The translations under genes were made by a program, and so were the position numbers. This document shows positions 42,691 through 55,500 of a stretch of DNA of 64,000 nucleotides, in pieces (position 1 is the stretch's first letter; the number at the start of each line of letters is the position of its first letter). Where the stretch lies: contig CM036215.1 in the NCBI GenBank assembly GCA_020631735.1, positions 16,394,346-16,458,345 of the forward strand, read 5' to 3'. The notes beneath the pieces were generated by a model, which saw only the letters and a program-made list of their open reading frames with translations, ran no database searches and was not told the origin of the DNA. This stretch comes from Saccharum officinarum (taxonomy: Eukaryota > Streptophyta > Magnoliopsida > Poales > Poaceae).

Positions 42691-43978
42691 CAACAATAGG
42701 ATAGGAGGCATTGGTGGTACTCGATCAGTGGTGACTTCAAAGCCATATAGAAGCTGCCAACTGGGTCTCTAAATGCACTGTCTTGAAACCATCATCTGTA
42801 ACCCCTGAAACAAAAACTCCGACATCAATACATTTAGAGCAAACTCCTATGGGCATAATTTCAAGTGTTCATAAATAATAAAGCAATCAAGTTGCATACA
42901 GACCTACTAAATATAGGCTTTGAGCCATGAACTTGCCTATGTCAATATGCAACTTGCCTAGCTCTCCACCTTGGGGGAACTAAATGAGCTAGCAAAATTT
43001 GATGCTCGAAAACAATCATCAGCAACCCTTAACCAGCACTTTGTGCTCATGTCGAAGAATAAAAGCATGGTTGGCGTATCTTTACCGCACCTGTTGACAA
43101 GGCAAAGATAACTACTAAGCGCCAACGGTTTCAGCAAACACTAAGATGCAGCAAAGATCAGAATAGTCATCTCAGGTTGTAAGTGAGAACTAAAGACCGG
43201 ATGTACAAATAATTACCACTTAGCAGCATGCTTGGCCGATGACTCATCTGGAGATGCAACCAAGGAAAAAGAAGCCAATGAGGCAAATGAAGCCAATGAC
43301 TTCTTCTCGGCTCTGGCCACACGCCATCAGAATCTTTGGAAATACAGGTTGGATAATCTGCAATTTAATCTGTATCGCAGTATATGCTGATGGATGGAAA
43401 TCAATTCAGAAACCACTGGCCAACAAAAAAAAATGATTGATCAACTAACTAAATCAATTCAGAAATCAAATTTCAGTTTATACCATGCTTTATGACAAAA
43501 GAAATTCAGAAATCATTGACATCCACCACATTCCGTCGTGTGCCATCTTGCCAAATTGCATGCATCCAACATTGCAGTGTACTATTTCCTCTTGATTACA
43601 ACAATAATCATCCACATCAATGCCAGAAATAATGTACTGCGATACGGCCAATCTGACAACACACGCAAAGGGGGCTTCTGCATCTGAAATCGAATCTGAA
43701 GGGGGTCTATAAACCAGATATAACTCAATCTTCTATAACTATGCCCGATGCCCATCGCCACTCCTGGTCATCGTCCTGGGCGCGCCCTGGTGGCCGTCGT
43801 CCTAGCTGCGACCTGGTCCTCTCCACCGTGATGCGTGGGGACGGAGCACCGGGGTGGATGCCCAGTGGCCAGGGGGCGAGCCGGCGAGGGGCGTCGCCCG
43901 CATGAGGGTGAGGGAGGAGAGCCGCCGGGGCACGCTCTCGCTAGTGCGCCGCCCGCGGAGGCACCGTCGCCCTGCGCT
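42691..43978. other. Spacer; GC-rich patch, no gene called
   Basis: AT-rich up to about 43740, then a GC-rich patch (43750-43978). The GC-rich patch continues after the hAT element at 44513, so the insertion split it. No convincing coding frame. Confidence 0.4.
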
Positions 43979-44512
43979 TAGGGATGAAAACTAACGGTAT
44001 TTCTACTTCCGTTTCTATATATATATATTTTTTTTTTGGAAACGGGAGCGGGTTCGGAAAATGCGGGCTCGAAAACGGAATCGGAATATGCGGACATACG
44101 AAAACGGACAAATACGGATGGAGAGCTAGAAAATTAAATTAAGATTACATAATCTAATATTCTCAAAGTATACATATATAAAGTCAGGTAATAATATATA
44201 CAAAGTTTAATATTCATTTACATGCTATGTGCGTGAACATAACATGTATATTTGGTGATTCGTAGTTATATTAACATAACATAAGGACATGTAATTGTTG
44301 AACATGTTGAACATAGATTGAAAACGGGATAAAAACATGATAAATACGGGTCTATTCCGTATTAAAACGGGATTACTCGGAAACGAACGGAAAACACCAT
44401 TTTCTACTTCCGCAAATACGAAAACGGGATCTCGCAAATACGGAAACGGACAGGAAAATGTAGAAAACGGAACGGGACGGTACGGGAAAAATTCCGTCCG
44501 TTTTCATCCCTA
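43979..44512. mobile_element. Non-autonomous hAT element with 8-bp target duplication
   Basis: The ends TAGGGATGAAAACTAACGG and (reverse complement) TAGGGATGAAAACGGACGG are inverted repeats. The flanks CCTGCGCT (43971-43978) and CCTGCACT (44513-44520) are an 8-bp duplication with one mismatch. The body has many AAAACGGGA/CGGAAAC motifs in both orientations, typical subterminal repeats. No transposase frame. Confidence 0.85.
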
Positions 44513-44520
44513 CCTGCACT

Positions 44521-45244
44521 CACCGCAGCGTCGGGAGAGAGGAAGGGGTGGTATTATTTTTTTCTTTTTTGTGTCAAAACAAACGGACTGAGGAATCGAA
44601 CTGCGGCCGCTCTCACCGAGCATATGGGGGGTTGAGCGCGGGCTGGAAGATGGGAGGGATGATACACGCCATCCTGATCGTCGGATTTAAGTGACGAAGG
44701 ACAGAGAAGATTCATAAGCAATTGGAAGGGTTCGTTTTAAAGGTGTTGTTTTTCTGGGTAGAATTTTCTGGGTGAATAGAGCAGGGCCACGTTTTTTTTT
44801 GTGTGGATCTAAGAAAGAAAAAGTCAATAAATTAATAGGGTAGATTAGTACATTCATATATCAGCAAGCAAACAAGCAAGGAAATTGTCACAAGGAAGCA
44901 AGAGCTTGTACGCAAAAGGAGAATAATACCACAATGTAGGATTCTGTGGAGCAAACAGGATTCTGCCTTGTAGAGCTCAATGATCACAGAACAGGGAAAG
45001 GCTACAGAGCCACCATTGACAAACTCAGCTGTTTATGCATGGAACTGACAAATACGACAAAAAGTCCTGCAATGATACTCCAATGCCGAGACAGAAAACG
45101 CAGGAAACTAATCGGTGTTACTCCAGAACCAGCGCATCAGGCATCGGGAACCAAAACCACATATCCATTCCACGATGCACCTGGAGGACGTCATGCACCT
45201 GAAATCCTGCAAGTCCTGCACCTGAAGCAGCACGAATCAGGAAC
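44521..45244. other. Spacer, no gene called
   Basis: A plus-strand frame at 44946-45257 has no recognisable motif and runs into the CACTA element. Nothing else stands out. Confidence 0.35.
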
Positions 45245-46387
45245 CACTACTACATAAATGATTTTGTGAGACGGTGCACTTTTATTAACCGAGGCGATCA
45301 CAAAATCCAACCTCGCAAAATGTCTGGGGATTTTCGGAGGTGAGCATTTAAATTTACGGCGGTCACGATTGCCCGTTGCGTAAAATAGATTTACGGATAC
45401 AGTCAAAAAAATAACTGCCTCCTAAAATCGATTTACGGAAGAACCAGGCCTCAGAGACGGACCTCCTTAAAAAGCCTGCCTCAGAAAAAAAAAAGGCCGA
45501 GGCCCAAGAGGCCTAGGCAAAGCCCGATAGTCAGGTTCGAGTATAAATACTAAACTTAAGGTATTGGAGGCCACATTTCACTCATGTCTCACACAGCGCC
45601 TCCCCTCCCTCTCCTGTTTTGTGATTGTGGTGCATCTCCCATGCCTCCCTTTCCCGAGCCCACCCGAGCGGCGGCGCCTGTCCCTCCCAAGCCCAAGCCC
45701 GAGCGGCGCCGCTTCACCCTCCCTCTCCTGTGCCTCCCTCTCTCGAGCGGCGGCGCATCTCCCTCCCTCTCCCGAGCCCACAGTGGCGGCGACGATGCCT
45801 CTCCCTCCCTCTCCCGAGCCCCGGCGAGTGCGGATCTAGAGGACCGAGAGCGCTGGAGCCCCGGCTGGCTGTGGAGAAGATGGCGGCGGGTGTGGAGGGC
45901 TCCCCTGGTGGCAGCGGGCATGGAGGGCTCCCCTAGCGGCATGGCGGATCCAAACGGCGCGGATGAAAACGGCTTGGCGGATCCAGACGGAGTGGGGATC
46001 TGGACGACGGATCCAGAGAGCTTCCCCGATGGCGGATCCAGAAGGCGTGGCGGCGGATCTAGAGGGCTCCCTCGACGGTGGATCCAAGAGCCGTGTCGGC
46101 CGGGGGGAGGGACACCCCGACAATGAATCCAGAAGATTGCGCCGGTGGGGGCCACGCCCTGGTAGTGGATCCAGATGGTGCGGGCTTGGTTGGGCTCGGC
46201 GGCGTGCCCTATATGGGCTCATCGTTGGGCTGGGCTTTTTTATTATTTTAATTCGATTTACGGAGACGGACAAGTGTGCCGCCTAGGTTAATACCCATTA
46301 ACCCAGACCTTTGCATCGAGGCGGTCCGAATGCCCGCCTCAGTAAACAGATTTCGCCCGCCTCAAATAAATTCGCTGCAGTATAGTG
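45245..46387. mobile_element. Non-autonomous CACTA element with AAC target duplication
   Basis: Starts CACTACTACATAAATG and ends TATAGTG (reverse complement CACTATA), flanked by AAC on both sides (45242-45244, 46388-46390), the 3-bp duplication of CACTA elements. Both subterminal regions contain repeated GAGGCGG/CCGCCTC-type motifs, the presumed transposase-binding sites. The GC-rich core (45580-46200) has long frames on both strands with Ser/Pro/Arg-biased composition and GCGGATCC repeats. It may be captured host sequence but I cannot name a source. Confidence 0.82.
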
Positions 46388-46390
46388 AAC

Positions 46391-47035
46391 TAAAACCACG
46401 ATGCACCTGAGGTCCTGCAATCGATTTTACTCGCGGGCCTCTGATGTCAACGAAAATGACGGCGGCGCTGCCAGGCATCCCTGGCGGCGGCGCGTCAACG
46501 AGGACGACGACGGAGCCTGTCATCGGCTGCGGTGGAGGCGTGCACGAGGTCTCACACGGCGGCGGCGCGTGCGATGTCCGGGCCGACCACCGCCTCAACC
46601 GCGGCACGGCGCGTGCAGTCGCAGATCCGGACATCGTCCACGGTGAGCACCAGATGGGATCCGCGTGATCTAGGGAGTAGCCAGCGAAAGTCGGTGTGGA
46701 GAAGAATCTTCCCGCGCGCCGCACCAGATCCGCGTCCCGGCAACGAGCCTGTACAACGCGGCGAGCACGAGCCGTCCTCGTCGCTCACGAGATGACAAGC
46801 TCGGCCTGCTCCCACCTCACGAAGGGTCTTTTTGCAAAAAAAAAAAGGGCACGCAGACGGACCATATACGCTGCTCGTATTCTTCTCGTCGTCTTTCTAT
46901 CCATGTCTATGAATTGTGTCTTGCAAAACTCTATGCATTTAACCATGCTCTTCATAAATGTATTCACTTGCTACACACTTCTATGTTCACATGAAACTTA
47001 CATGTATCTAATTGAGGCTCATCCGCAACAATGAC
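46391..47035. other. GC-rich flank, no gene called
   Basis: 46440-46800 is CpG-rich with overlapping frames on both strands and no recognisable domain. An A-run at about 46837 follows. Confidence 0.35.
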
Positions 47036-47355
47036 GAGCCGTTTGGATATTTCATTTGGGAGGAATTTAAATCTACTATGTAGATTAGGCTATTTGATTT
47101 AGAATTCACCTTATCTTAAATGCTTGGGGTGGGATAGAAATATATTCCATAGATCTTCATGCCATGTTTCTACTCTACAACTTATATAACGCTCACTCAC
47201 CTATAGCAGAAGTGCAACACATAAGCATCTCACATATGTGGCTATCAGCAACACACAAATACATTCCACATTGGCCCAGGATAACTTAAACGATTTATGT
47301 ATAACTTGTGATTATTAGAATGGATTTCAATTTTAAGGATCCAACAAACGGGGTT
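47036..47355. mobile_element. Tourist-like MITE (probable)
   Basis: GAGCCGTTTGGATATTTCA on the left and (reverse complement) CCCCGTTTGTTGGATCCT on the right are imperfect inverted ends. I could not fix the target duplication. Confidence 0.4.
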
Positions 47356-47699
47356 TGAGTGATTTCATTTTGTTTCTGCGTTTTTGCCTTTTTTCACGTT
47401 CCAGACTGAAGTGGGAGTTACGTTGACTCCATCAACTGGTAAGGACTAAGGAGAGAGCTGAGGGATGGGCAGGGCTTCAAGGAGTTTGCGAGTTGAAGAT
47501 AAAGTACGAGGAACGTGACAGGTAACTCATCATTCATTGATGGCCAAAATGCATGGCTTGTTTATTGAAGCTAGCCTTCTTCGCTTACTGTGAAGATAAC
47601 AATAGAAATAGCTAGGAGCAATTGCTTTTTTTTGTATGGTACAGTATTAATTTAGGAAGTTGATTGGTTCATCACTGGGATTAACTGCATATGGACTTG

Positions 47700-47940
47700 G
47701 TTCATATGCAGGTCTACTTCACTGAACTTGGTTGGATCTCTGTGGAGCCATCAGGCGCGCCATCATATACAACCCTGATGAGGAAAATGAATATGACGTG
47801 GAAGTTGCGTCGGTGGTACATGTACGCAAACCCGGTTGATGATGTCCCCCTGCCTGTCGGTAAAGTAGCATCGTAATGGTACCGGTATCAAGAGTTGATA
47901 GAGGAAGAAGAGGAGCTGAGGCCTAAATGGCATTACTAAT
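47700..47940 (+). pseudogene. Unidentified gene 3' fragment
   Basis: An AG acceptor precedes GTCTACTTCACTGAACTTGG. Three frames must be combined to read YNPDEENEYDVEVASVV, then VHVRKP, DDVPLPVGKVAS and finally WYRYQELIEEEEELRPKWHY before a stop. The acidic tail and protein-like codon use suggest a real but frame-broken 3' exon. I do not recognise the family. It may be a captured gene fragment. Confidence 0.35.
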
Positions 47941-48775
47941 GCTGCTCTAGTTTGCTACCAATTTCTCTAGCAGTAGTGATCGAAGTTTTGTGTAGGCCAG
48001 ATATAGCACGAAGTTATATGCTATGAGATGATGTTGGCATGACTAGTGTTAGGATCAGGTGATAAATAAAAAAAACGGATTCACGAATTAAAGTTTACAA
48101 TAAAAAATTTCTCTGGTGTCTCTGTCTACCATATGCATGCTTCAAAGTCTAGAAGATCATGAGGAATCCTCCTATGTTCAGACGTGAACAATATGTCCTG
48201 CACATCAGCACATGTATTCCAAATGAATTGAAGAAGATTCCCAAGAGGCCATTGAAGAGATTTGTAACAAACTAGTATGAAGCGCGCGTGAGTCAGCAAA
48301 GGGTAGTCTTGTAAAGAAATATATATGGATTGGAAAATAATTAATAATAACGGGTAAATATATACTGATATTGACATATACAACATCGTCAATCCAAAGG
48401 CATGCTCATTGTACTTTCCATCCATCTTATTTGATGATAGATAGAAGCTCCCTGAGTGACCAGACTTCAAAGGTCAATATTTACATGCCATAAAACAACA
48501 ACGCAGAACCAATCATTTCTAAAACTTTGGAAATTTATAACTGCAGAGCATGTCATGCGAGGAGTTTCAGGATCTTCATACAAACCAGATTAATATTGAA
48601 TCATGTATCTGTTTCGTCTTCTAGGAGTATCTCATAGATGTCGGTGCGAATGTTAATTCGTTGTCACGCATCACCTCCTGGAGATCTGACAACTTCTTAA
48701 GTGTCAGAAGTGAGCCCAATTTTTGGAACACATCAAGCCATAATCTTTTAGACCTGAAAATTTGAAGTGTTACAG

Positions 48776-48948
48776 CCATAACAAAAAAAAAAATACAGAT
48801 AAAGGAATAGTCAATATAAGGTAATAACAGCTACCAAAAGAAAAATGAGCAACCACAAAAGGACCCAACGATCATTCATATCTGACCATAACAAAAAAAA
48901 ATACAGATAAAGGAATAGTCAATATAAGGTAATAACAGCTGCCAAAAG
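48776..48948. repeat. Direct repeat, two ~63-bp copies
   Basis: CCATAAC, an A-run, then ATACAGATAAAGGAATAGTC and GGTAATAACAGCT(A/G)CCAAAAG occur at about 48776-48840 and 48886-48948, inside the last intron of the NRDE2-like remnant. Confidence 0.9.
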
Positions 48949-49734
48949 AATTTGTAAACATGATGAAACAAAAATGCACTTGTTGTCCTCAAAACATTTT
49001 GTACAAATCACATGGGAAGGTACGCAGAAGCTGCAATATGTCCCTAGCAAACAGTTCAATTGACTACATACAATGTTTAGGAGAAGGCTGGAAGGCAGAC
49101 AAAACACCACACCAACATCAAACTAGAATGGTACATGTCAGCATCATACCATGGATAGGCATGTATAGCTCTGAAGAACAAACGCCGTGCTGCAGAAGAG
49201 TTGAAGGCTATTTCTGCCTCATAGGCTAGATAACAGCGGCACAACAGAACAGATTTTTGCAACTTATCGTCAGCTAGAGCTCTCTCAAACAGGCTGTGTG
49301 TTCTATTGTCAGATCCGGCTTTACTCCATTCAAAGGACAAAGCAAAGAGCAAGGTGATTACGGAAGGGTCCCTGTTGCATCCAAATAAAAATAACAAAGT
49401 CAATAGGCAGGTATACAACAATATATAGGGTTCAGGATATTTAGTGGAAGATGCACCACCCATGAGAACTGCATACAGAAAACAAGGCTAGGCATCAATG
49501 AAAGCTGCATAGAGAAAAGAAGTTGGAACTTAGATATAAAGAATTTTCATGGAAAGGAGGATCACGTTCACCTTTATTTGCAATATTATTTTTTAAGAAA
49601 GAAAAACATTGTGGAAGGTGGAAACATGAGGCAGATAATGACGATGGTAAACAAAAAGAAAGAAAGAGGTTTCTTCGAAAAAGAAAGAGAACAATATGCA
49701 TATGGAAATGAACTTGGAACTTGTCAGCTATGGT

Positions 49735-49806
49735 ACAGTGTTTTTCTCTCACAACAAATCAGCATCAGCCGGCTTATCAGCCGCAGAAACGATCAGCCGA
49801 ACAGCT
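49735..49806. mobile_element. MITE fragment, third copy of 14018 family
   Basis: Contains ACAGTGTTTTTCTCTCACAA and CAGCCGGCTTATCAGCC, ending CAGCCGAACAGC. Truncated on the left. It sits in an NRDE2-like intron, close to the damaged splice donor. Confidence 0.65.
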
Positions 49807-51101
49807 CCTCGATATGAAGACAATTACAATGGAAAAAAGGTGGAAGTTTCAGCTTTGACTACATTTGTCGAGTGTGACACGGAGATTGTTGGATACACTA
49901 TAAAGATAGGTCAGGGTTCACATGGCTGAATATGAATTTGGATTGTAGGGATATTTGTGCAGTCCATACGCTTGGCCAGACCCTTGATAGACTCAATCCG
50001 TTAAGATTTTTCTGAAGCACTTTGATGTAGTACACCCACAAATCCTCACACTCCAAGTTATGACTGCCCTGTGAACAGAACAGATATATAATTAATGTAA
50101 GAGCATTTACCAATTGAAAATTTGGGCAAAAGAGAACAAATTTGCCGTTCACAGACATTGTGAAGCAACAGAAAAATTTAAGGACATAAAGTACTGTAAA
50201 CGAATAGCACAACAACAATGCAGAATGTACACAAATATGAGTGCTCCAGTGCAATGCAACAAGATAATCCTGAGTCCTGACTCTGACTGTCAAACCAGTA
50301 CAAGAGGGATTGAACTTAGTTGACACAGATAACAAAAAATCATGTAGCCAAATAGAAGCTTAAAATAATGCCACTAAAATCTATCAGAATAAGAAAATGA
50401 GAAGGATGCTAGACCTGAAAGTGCCATTGGAATGGTCTCCTCTATCACTTCGAGACCTGAGGAACAGCCCGTTGTCATGGTTTCGAACAAAGAAGTTGAG
50501 CAGATCAGAGCAACTGATTCTTCTTTTATACCACCACAGTCAAATGCAGATCGTAAGCTTCTAATCTGCTCCTTAAACCATTGCCGAGCTCTCAAGACCT
50601 GAAGCCTTGAAATAATTAATTCTGTAAACTAAAGAGGCAAACTCTTAACTTCATAAATCATGAAATGCTGGTCTAAAAATTAAACTTACTTTTCTCCCAA
50701 TAACCTGACAACAACCTGCATTTAAAAAAAAAATACATTAAAAGGGCCAGAGGTGGATGTTTGAGATGCTAAAATGATCGGAGAGGTGTTTTAACCTTTG
50801 TTTAGACAACATCACAAACACACGGTGTGGTAGAGGACCAGCCAAGTCCCAAATCTATGTATCAATGAAGAGATCACTCCAGGACAAACAAAAACGGGAT
50901 TAAGGAAAGAGGGCAAATCAAATAAGTGACCGGAAAATGAAGACATAATCGTTTGGTCACCCGCTGACCTGCAATATGTGCCATTGTCTCCACGAGGAGC
51001 ACAAAATCCAAGGAACACATGAAGGGGAAAATGAAGTAAAGAGCAAAAATAAGGTTCTCATCAAAACAGGAAATTGTTGCCCGGATGTTGAATTGCTTCC
51101 T

Positions 51102-51827
51102 GATTCTTCCAGTAAACCGGAAACTTTCTGAATACTATATCTGAAATGGTTTATCCCAAGAAATACTTGCTCGGATGTTGAATTGCTTCCTGATTCTTCT
51201 CCGGAAGTAACCAGTATAGATCGACATTAAGAGGATGGAGCCAATTCCCATATATAAATATATATGATGCCTTGTTACAGAAAAGGCTATTAGGTTGATC
51301 AGGACAGCAGCTAGCAGAATGCAGTAAACCATTCCCTGAAAGAAATTTCATCTAGCATCAGCAAGGTGAGTAAGAGTAAGACATTAAAATTAACAACATA
51401 AGAGGGAGCTACACTCAAATAAACTTGTAACAACGTCAAGGATGGTACAATTCTATAGAAAACGAGCACTGAAGCAACTGCAATAATCGCTACATCTTGG
51501 CTCTTCCAGTAAACAGGAAACTTTCTGAATACTATATCTGAAAATGGTTTATCCCAAGAAATACTTGCCCGGATGTGAACTGCTTCCTGATTCTTCTCCG
51601 GAAGTAACCAGTATAGATCGGTATCAAGAGGATGGAGCCAATTCCCATATATAAATATATATATGATGCCTCGTTACAGAAAAGGATATTAGGCTGATCA
51701 GGACAGCAGCTAACGGAATGCAGTAAACCATACCTGAAAGAAATTTCATCTAGCATCAGCAGGGTGAATAAGAGTAAGACATTAAAATTAACAACATGAG
51801 AGGGAGCTACAATCAAATAAACTTGTG
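51102..51827 (-). pseudogene. Tandemly duplicated PLAC8-family exon
   Basis: PLAC8/cell-number-regulator proteins are small membrane proteins with two hydrophobic segments and a Cys-rich core. Two copies of a ~329-bp segment (51102-51430 and 51499-51827) each encode, on the minus strand, a hydrophobic stretch then IYLYMGIGSILL and YTGYFRRRIRKQF, matching the transmembrane exon just before the Cys-rich core. The Cys-rich exon (CPCC motif) is not found nearby. The copies differ by a few substitutions and small indels. A third partial piece (about 51078-51125) marks the duplication junction. The fragment is on the same strand as the NRDE2-like and NLR genes. Confidence 0.7.
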
Positions 51828-52578
51828 ACAAACAAAGGAAACTTAAAATCAATGGCAACAAGATTGTCACAACACCACAACTATGGATGTATATAGCAGA
51901 CAGAGAGGTTAGAGCCATCCAGTTTAGGCGAGAATCATCAGCACCCTTAATATATATGAAAGGAGATATGTTGAAGAAGAGTATAATCTCCTTTCATCAC
52001 TTTGTTAAGGACAACAAAGTGACCATATAATTCAATATAGTATTGCATATAATTGATGCTGAATAAGATGAGATGAGAAACTCCAACAACACTTTTGCGA
52101 AAGAAGCACTGACTCAGATAAAGATAAAATCAAGTTGGTATTTCAAGGCTGACAGAGTGGTTAAAATGAGTAAAAATATAGTGGCACCAATCTGTGAAGC
52201 AAGTCCAACGTGCAGTCTGATTCCCTTCGACATAGAATATTTAGAATGACAGGCACACATTTTACTGGACCATACACTCTATGCAGTGTCAAACAAAAAA
52301 GACAGGCCATTAAGCTAGACCAGGTCTAAGACACGGCATAGGAATAAGGGATTATCCAAAATGCTGTTCACATTGCGAAGTCAATTCAAACAAGCTACAC
52401 ATCAGGCACTACATGGTATAAGCACAAGGCTGAGAAAATGGCAGCTTTCCAGTGCTTAACACATAGGGTGTCACACAATCTCCTTGTTCGACGTGAATTT
52501 TGACTCATAGACACAACAAAGGGTAGATGTTAATTTTCTCTTCTTGCTGCCAATGCAAGGTTGCTTCACCCATAAACA
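51828..52578. other. Spacer downstream of NLR gene
   Basis: No frame or element recognised. It likely includes the NLR 3' untranslated region, which would lie at about 52300-52578. Confidence 0.45.
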
Positions 52579-55500
52579 TTATATCCTGCTTGGCAACCAC
52601 AAGTCAACACCAGGATGGTGCGTGTGAAACAGGCTCTTCAGTGAAGAGAATGAAGCTTTGTCGCCAAGGTTACTATGACAGTACAGAAATATCCTTTCGA
52701 GGCCAGCAGGTAAGTGCTCGACGCCAGCAGGTTCCAACCAATTGAGAACCTCTTCCCATCCAGCCACAGTCAACCGCAGCTCAAGGTTCTTGAGCCTGGG
52801 CAGAGCCCCTGCTTCAAAGGCTAGGAGCGGTTTAGGACAGCAAAACTTGAGGTGCTTGAGAGCTGGAAATGCCACAACAGCGCCGAACGTGCTGGGGATA
52901 ACAACTGTTTCCTCTGGTTCTTGTTTGATCACCAACCAGAGGTGTACAAGGGAGGGCAATGCTGCAAGAAAACCAATGCCATCATCCTTGGGCACCACCT
53001 CTCGTACCACAAGCTCCAAGTTGTAGAGGTCATGGAGCTGAGCTATCCACTTGGGGATCCTGGGAAACCAGAGACCCCAAAGATGGAGCCGTTGAATATG
53101 GCGCGGGAAACCAGACAATCTGCTGAGCCAATCAAAGTAACGTATATGACTGTTGATAACAAAGCTCTTGAGGTTGCTGCAGTGGGGAAGTCCTTCAAGC
53201 AAAGTGTGCAAGGCCTCCATGGTCATGTCATCCATGTCTAAACGATCATAATCGAGTTGAAGATCTCTTAAGTTGGTCAGCTTGTCAAGAGATTTAAAAC
53301 TTTCCAGTGAGCTTCTTGAGAAATCAAACTCCTGCAGGGTACGCAGGAATTTCAAGCTGCCAATCCCATCCTGAAAAACCATACCTCCTGGAACAATCAA
53401 ATGTAATAACCGGGACAAGCGAACAATATCTGATGGAATATATAATTTCATCGGGCTTTCGAGAACCATAGTATCCAAATACTGTAGACCCCAAAATTGA
53501 TTAGGAAGCTCTAAGTCGCCATCAGTTACAATCTTTAAATATCTCAGTAGAAATAATCCACAAATACTGGTAAGGTCCATTTTGTGTGTCCGGGCTTCCT
53601 TAAATTCAACTAACAGAACTCGGAGATACTTGCACTCCTGAAATGATGGTAGCAAAACCCTTGTGAAAGCCACCACAGATCGAACCTGACAGAGTGATCC
53701 ATTTAATGTTGTTAGTGCCACATCATGCCCTGCACCATTGTATTGGATGGAGGCTCGACGGACCTTCTTGTGTGATAACATTGTGGCCTGAGGATCATCT
53801 ATTATATCAAAGAAGTTCTCTTCCGCAGACTTGACTCTGATTAGATCAAGCATTATATCATGTACTTTGCAGGACAACACCTCACCGTTGTAGTCTATGT
53901 TCACAGGTTGAATCATGCTCATATTCATCAACTCATTGAAGTAGCTTCCAGCAACAGCACCTTCATCTAGCCCATGGATTCTACTCACGAAGCCTTCAGC
54001 TATCCATTGCCTCACCAAATCATCCTTATTAATGACAGAGTCCTCTGGATACATACCAAGATATAACAAGCATGTCTTAAGATAGTGAGGAAGATTTCTG
54101 TAGCTAAGGTCCAGTATGTGCTTCATGTCTTCTAGACAAGGATTCCCTTCGAACATGGAGCCCAGAGAACTCCATACATACTCCCATGCCATCTTCGATT
54201 GACCAACTAGAAGGCTAGCTATACTGATAATGGCGAGTGGCAAACCACCACATCTTTTTAGAATATCAGCTGAAAACTCTTCGAATACGTCAAGGCAAAC
54301 ATCTCCGGAGCCAAATATTCTACTAAAAAATAATTTTCTTGAGTCATGCTCACCAAGTGGCCTCATGTTATAAACATAATGTTGGCTATAACAGCAACAG
54401 GCAAAAGCAATAGAATAAATCCTTGTAGTCGTCAGTACTCTACTACCACAATTATTTGCTGGGAAAGCACATTTGATAACTTTCCAGGCCGAGGAATCCC
54501 ATAAATCATCAATCACAATGAAATACCTGTTAAAAATAGTAGGAGTTGTATAAGATGAATTCAGCAAATAGTAAATCCCGCTTAGAAAAGATCTCCACAT
54601 ATCTATTTGAAGAAATATAAGAGTATATAATATTTGGAGTTATATAAGTTGAGGCTGAAAAAACCACCCTGATAGTTGAGGCCCGAGAAATGACACTGAA
54701 TCTTTAAAATAACATAATTATTAAGTATAAACCTTTTATTATATAAATTTAATTTAAACTATTAGAATAAATGACAAATTTGGCATCAATGCACTCTAGA
54801 TTTCGACTGGTGTTAAACACTGTAGGCACATTCCATTGCTAATGGACACTTGCATTTCTTTGGCATTATGCAGCTGCTCACTGCAGTAAAACAGCATTGT
54901 TTTTCATCCCTGCCCTTTTGCCAATATTTATGTGAAATCTACAATGACCATCATTATAAGGAGAACAGACAAAAGGGCCACATGAAAAAACTTAAGCAGA
55001 AAGAGGAGACCATACAATTCCATTTGTTATTTTTACTTAGTAATGATTATTATAATAAGTTTATTTATATAAAAGGCTCAAAAAAGATAACATCAATCTA
55101 AGTAATCGCTTTTCTTACTACTAAGTATCCAATATTATACTAGCAAACTAAAAATATATATTTTAAACATTATTTTGGTCGACATGAAAATAGTTCATTT
55201 GCTGCATAGAGAAAACTATTTTATGACAGTGCTAAAACAAAGGTGACATGCATAAATCAAATTAATACCTCTTATCCTGTAGTTGTTCTGTGATCTTCTT
55301 GAGAAGGTCATCCAACTCGCTGGTGGGAGAGACGCAGCCACCAATTTGTATTAGTAATTTATTGAGAAGCTTCGGTATGTCAGGTTTTTGAGACACTGTT
55401 ATGAATGCACGGCACTCAAAATTCCCTTGAAGCTTGCGGTAAACTTGATTAGCAAGTGTGGTTTTGCCCAGCCCCCCAAATCCAACAATAGAAGCCACCG

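Larger units (their letters stand above)
48605..50715 (-). pseudogene. NRDE2-like gene, decayed 3' end
   Basis: NRDE2 proteins are nuclear RNA-surveillance/RNAi factors with HAT-like repeats; this is the C-terminal part only. Recognisable exons: 50605-50415 (VLRARQWFKEQIRSLRSAFD, CSTSLFETMTTG); 50068-49853 (LECEDLWVYYIKVLQKNL, then in another frame HKYPYNPNSYSAM); 49371-49150 (DPSVITLLFALSFEWSKAG, FERALADDKLQKSVLLC, FFRAIHAYPW); and 48753-48605 (SKRLWLDVFQKLGSLLTLKK). A small exon at about 50710-50685 (VVVRLLGEK) may precede. Damage: a frame change within the second exon, a TGA after SAM, CT instead of GT at its donor near 49852, exons that do not join in phase, and a one-base shift near the C terminus. 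The 5' half of the gene is absent. Confidence 0.75.

Noticed and set aside
45584..46273. Frames of 145-188 codons in the CACTA core
   Set aside because: Both strands are open with biased Pro/Arg/Ser content; no recognisable family.
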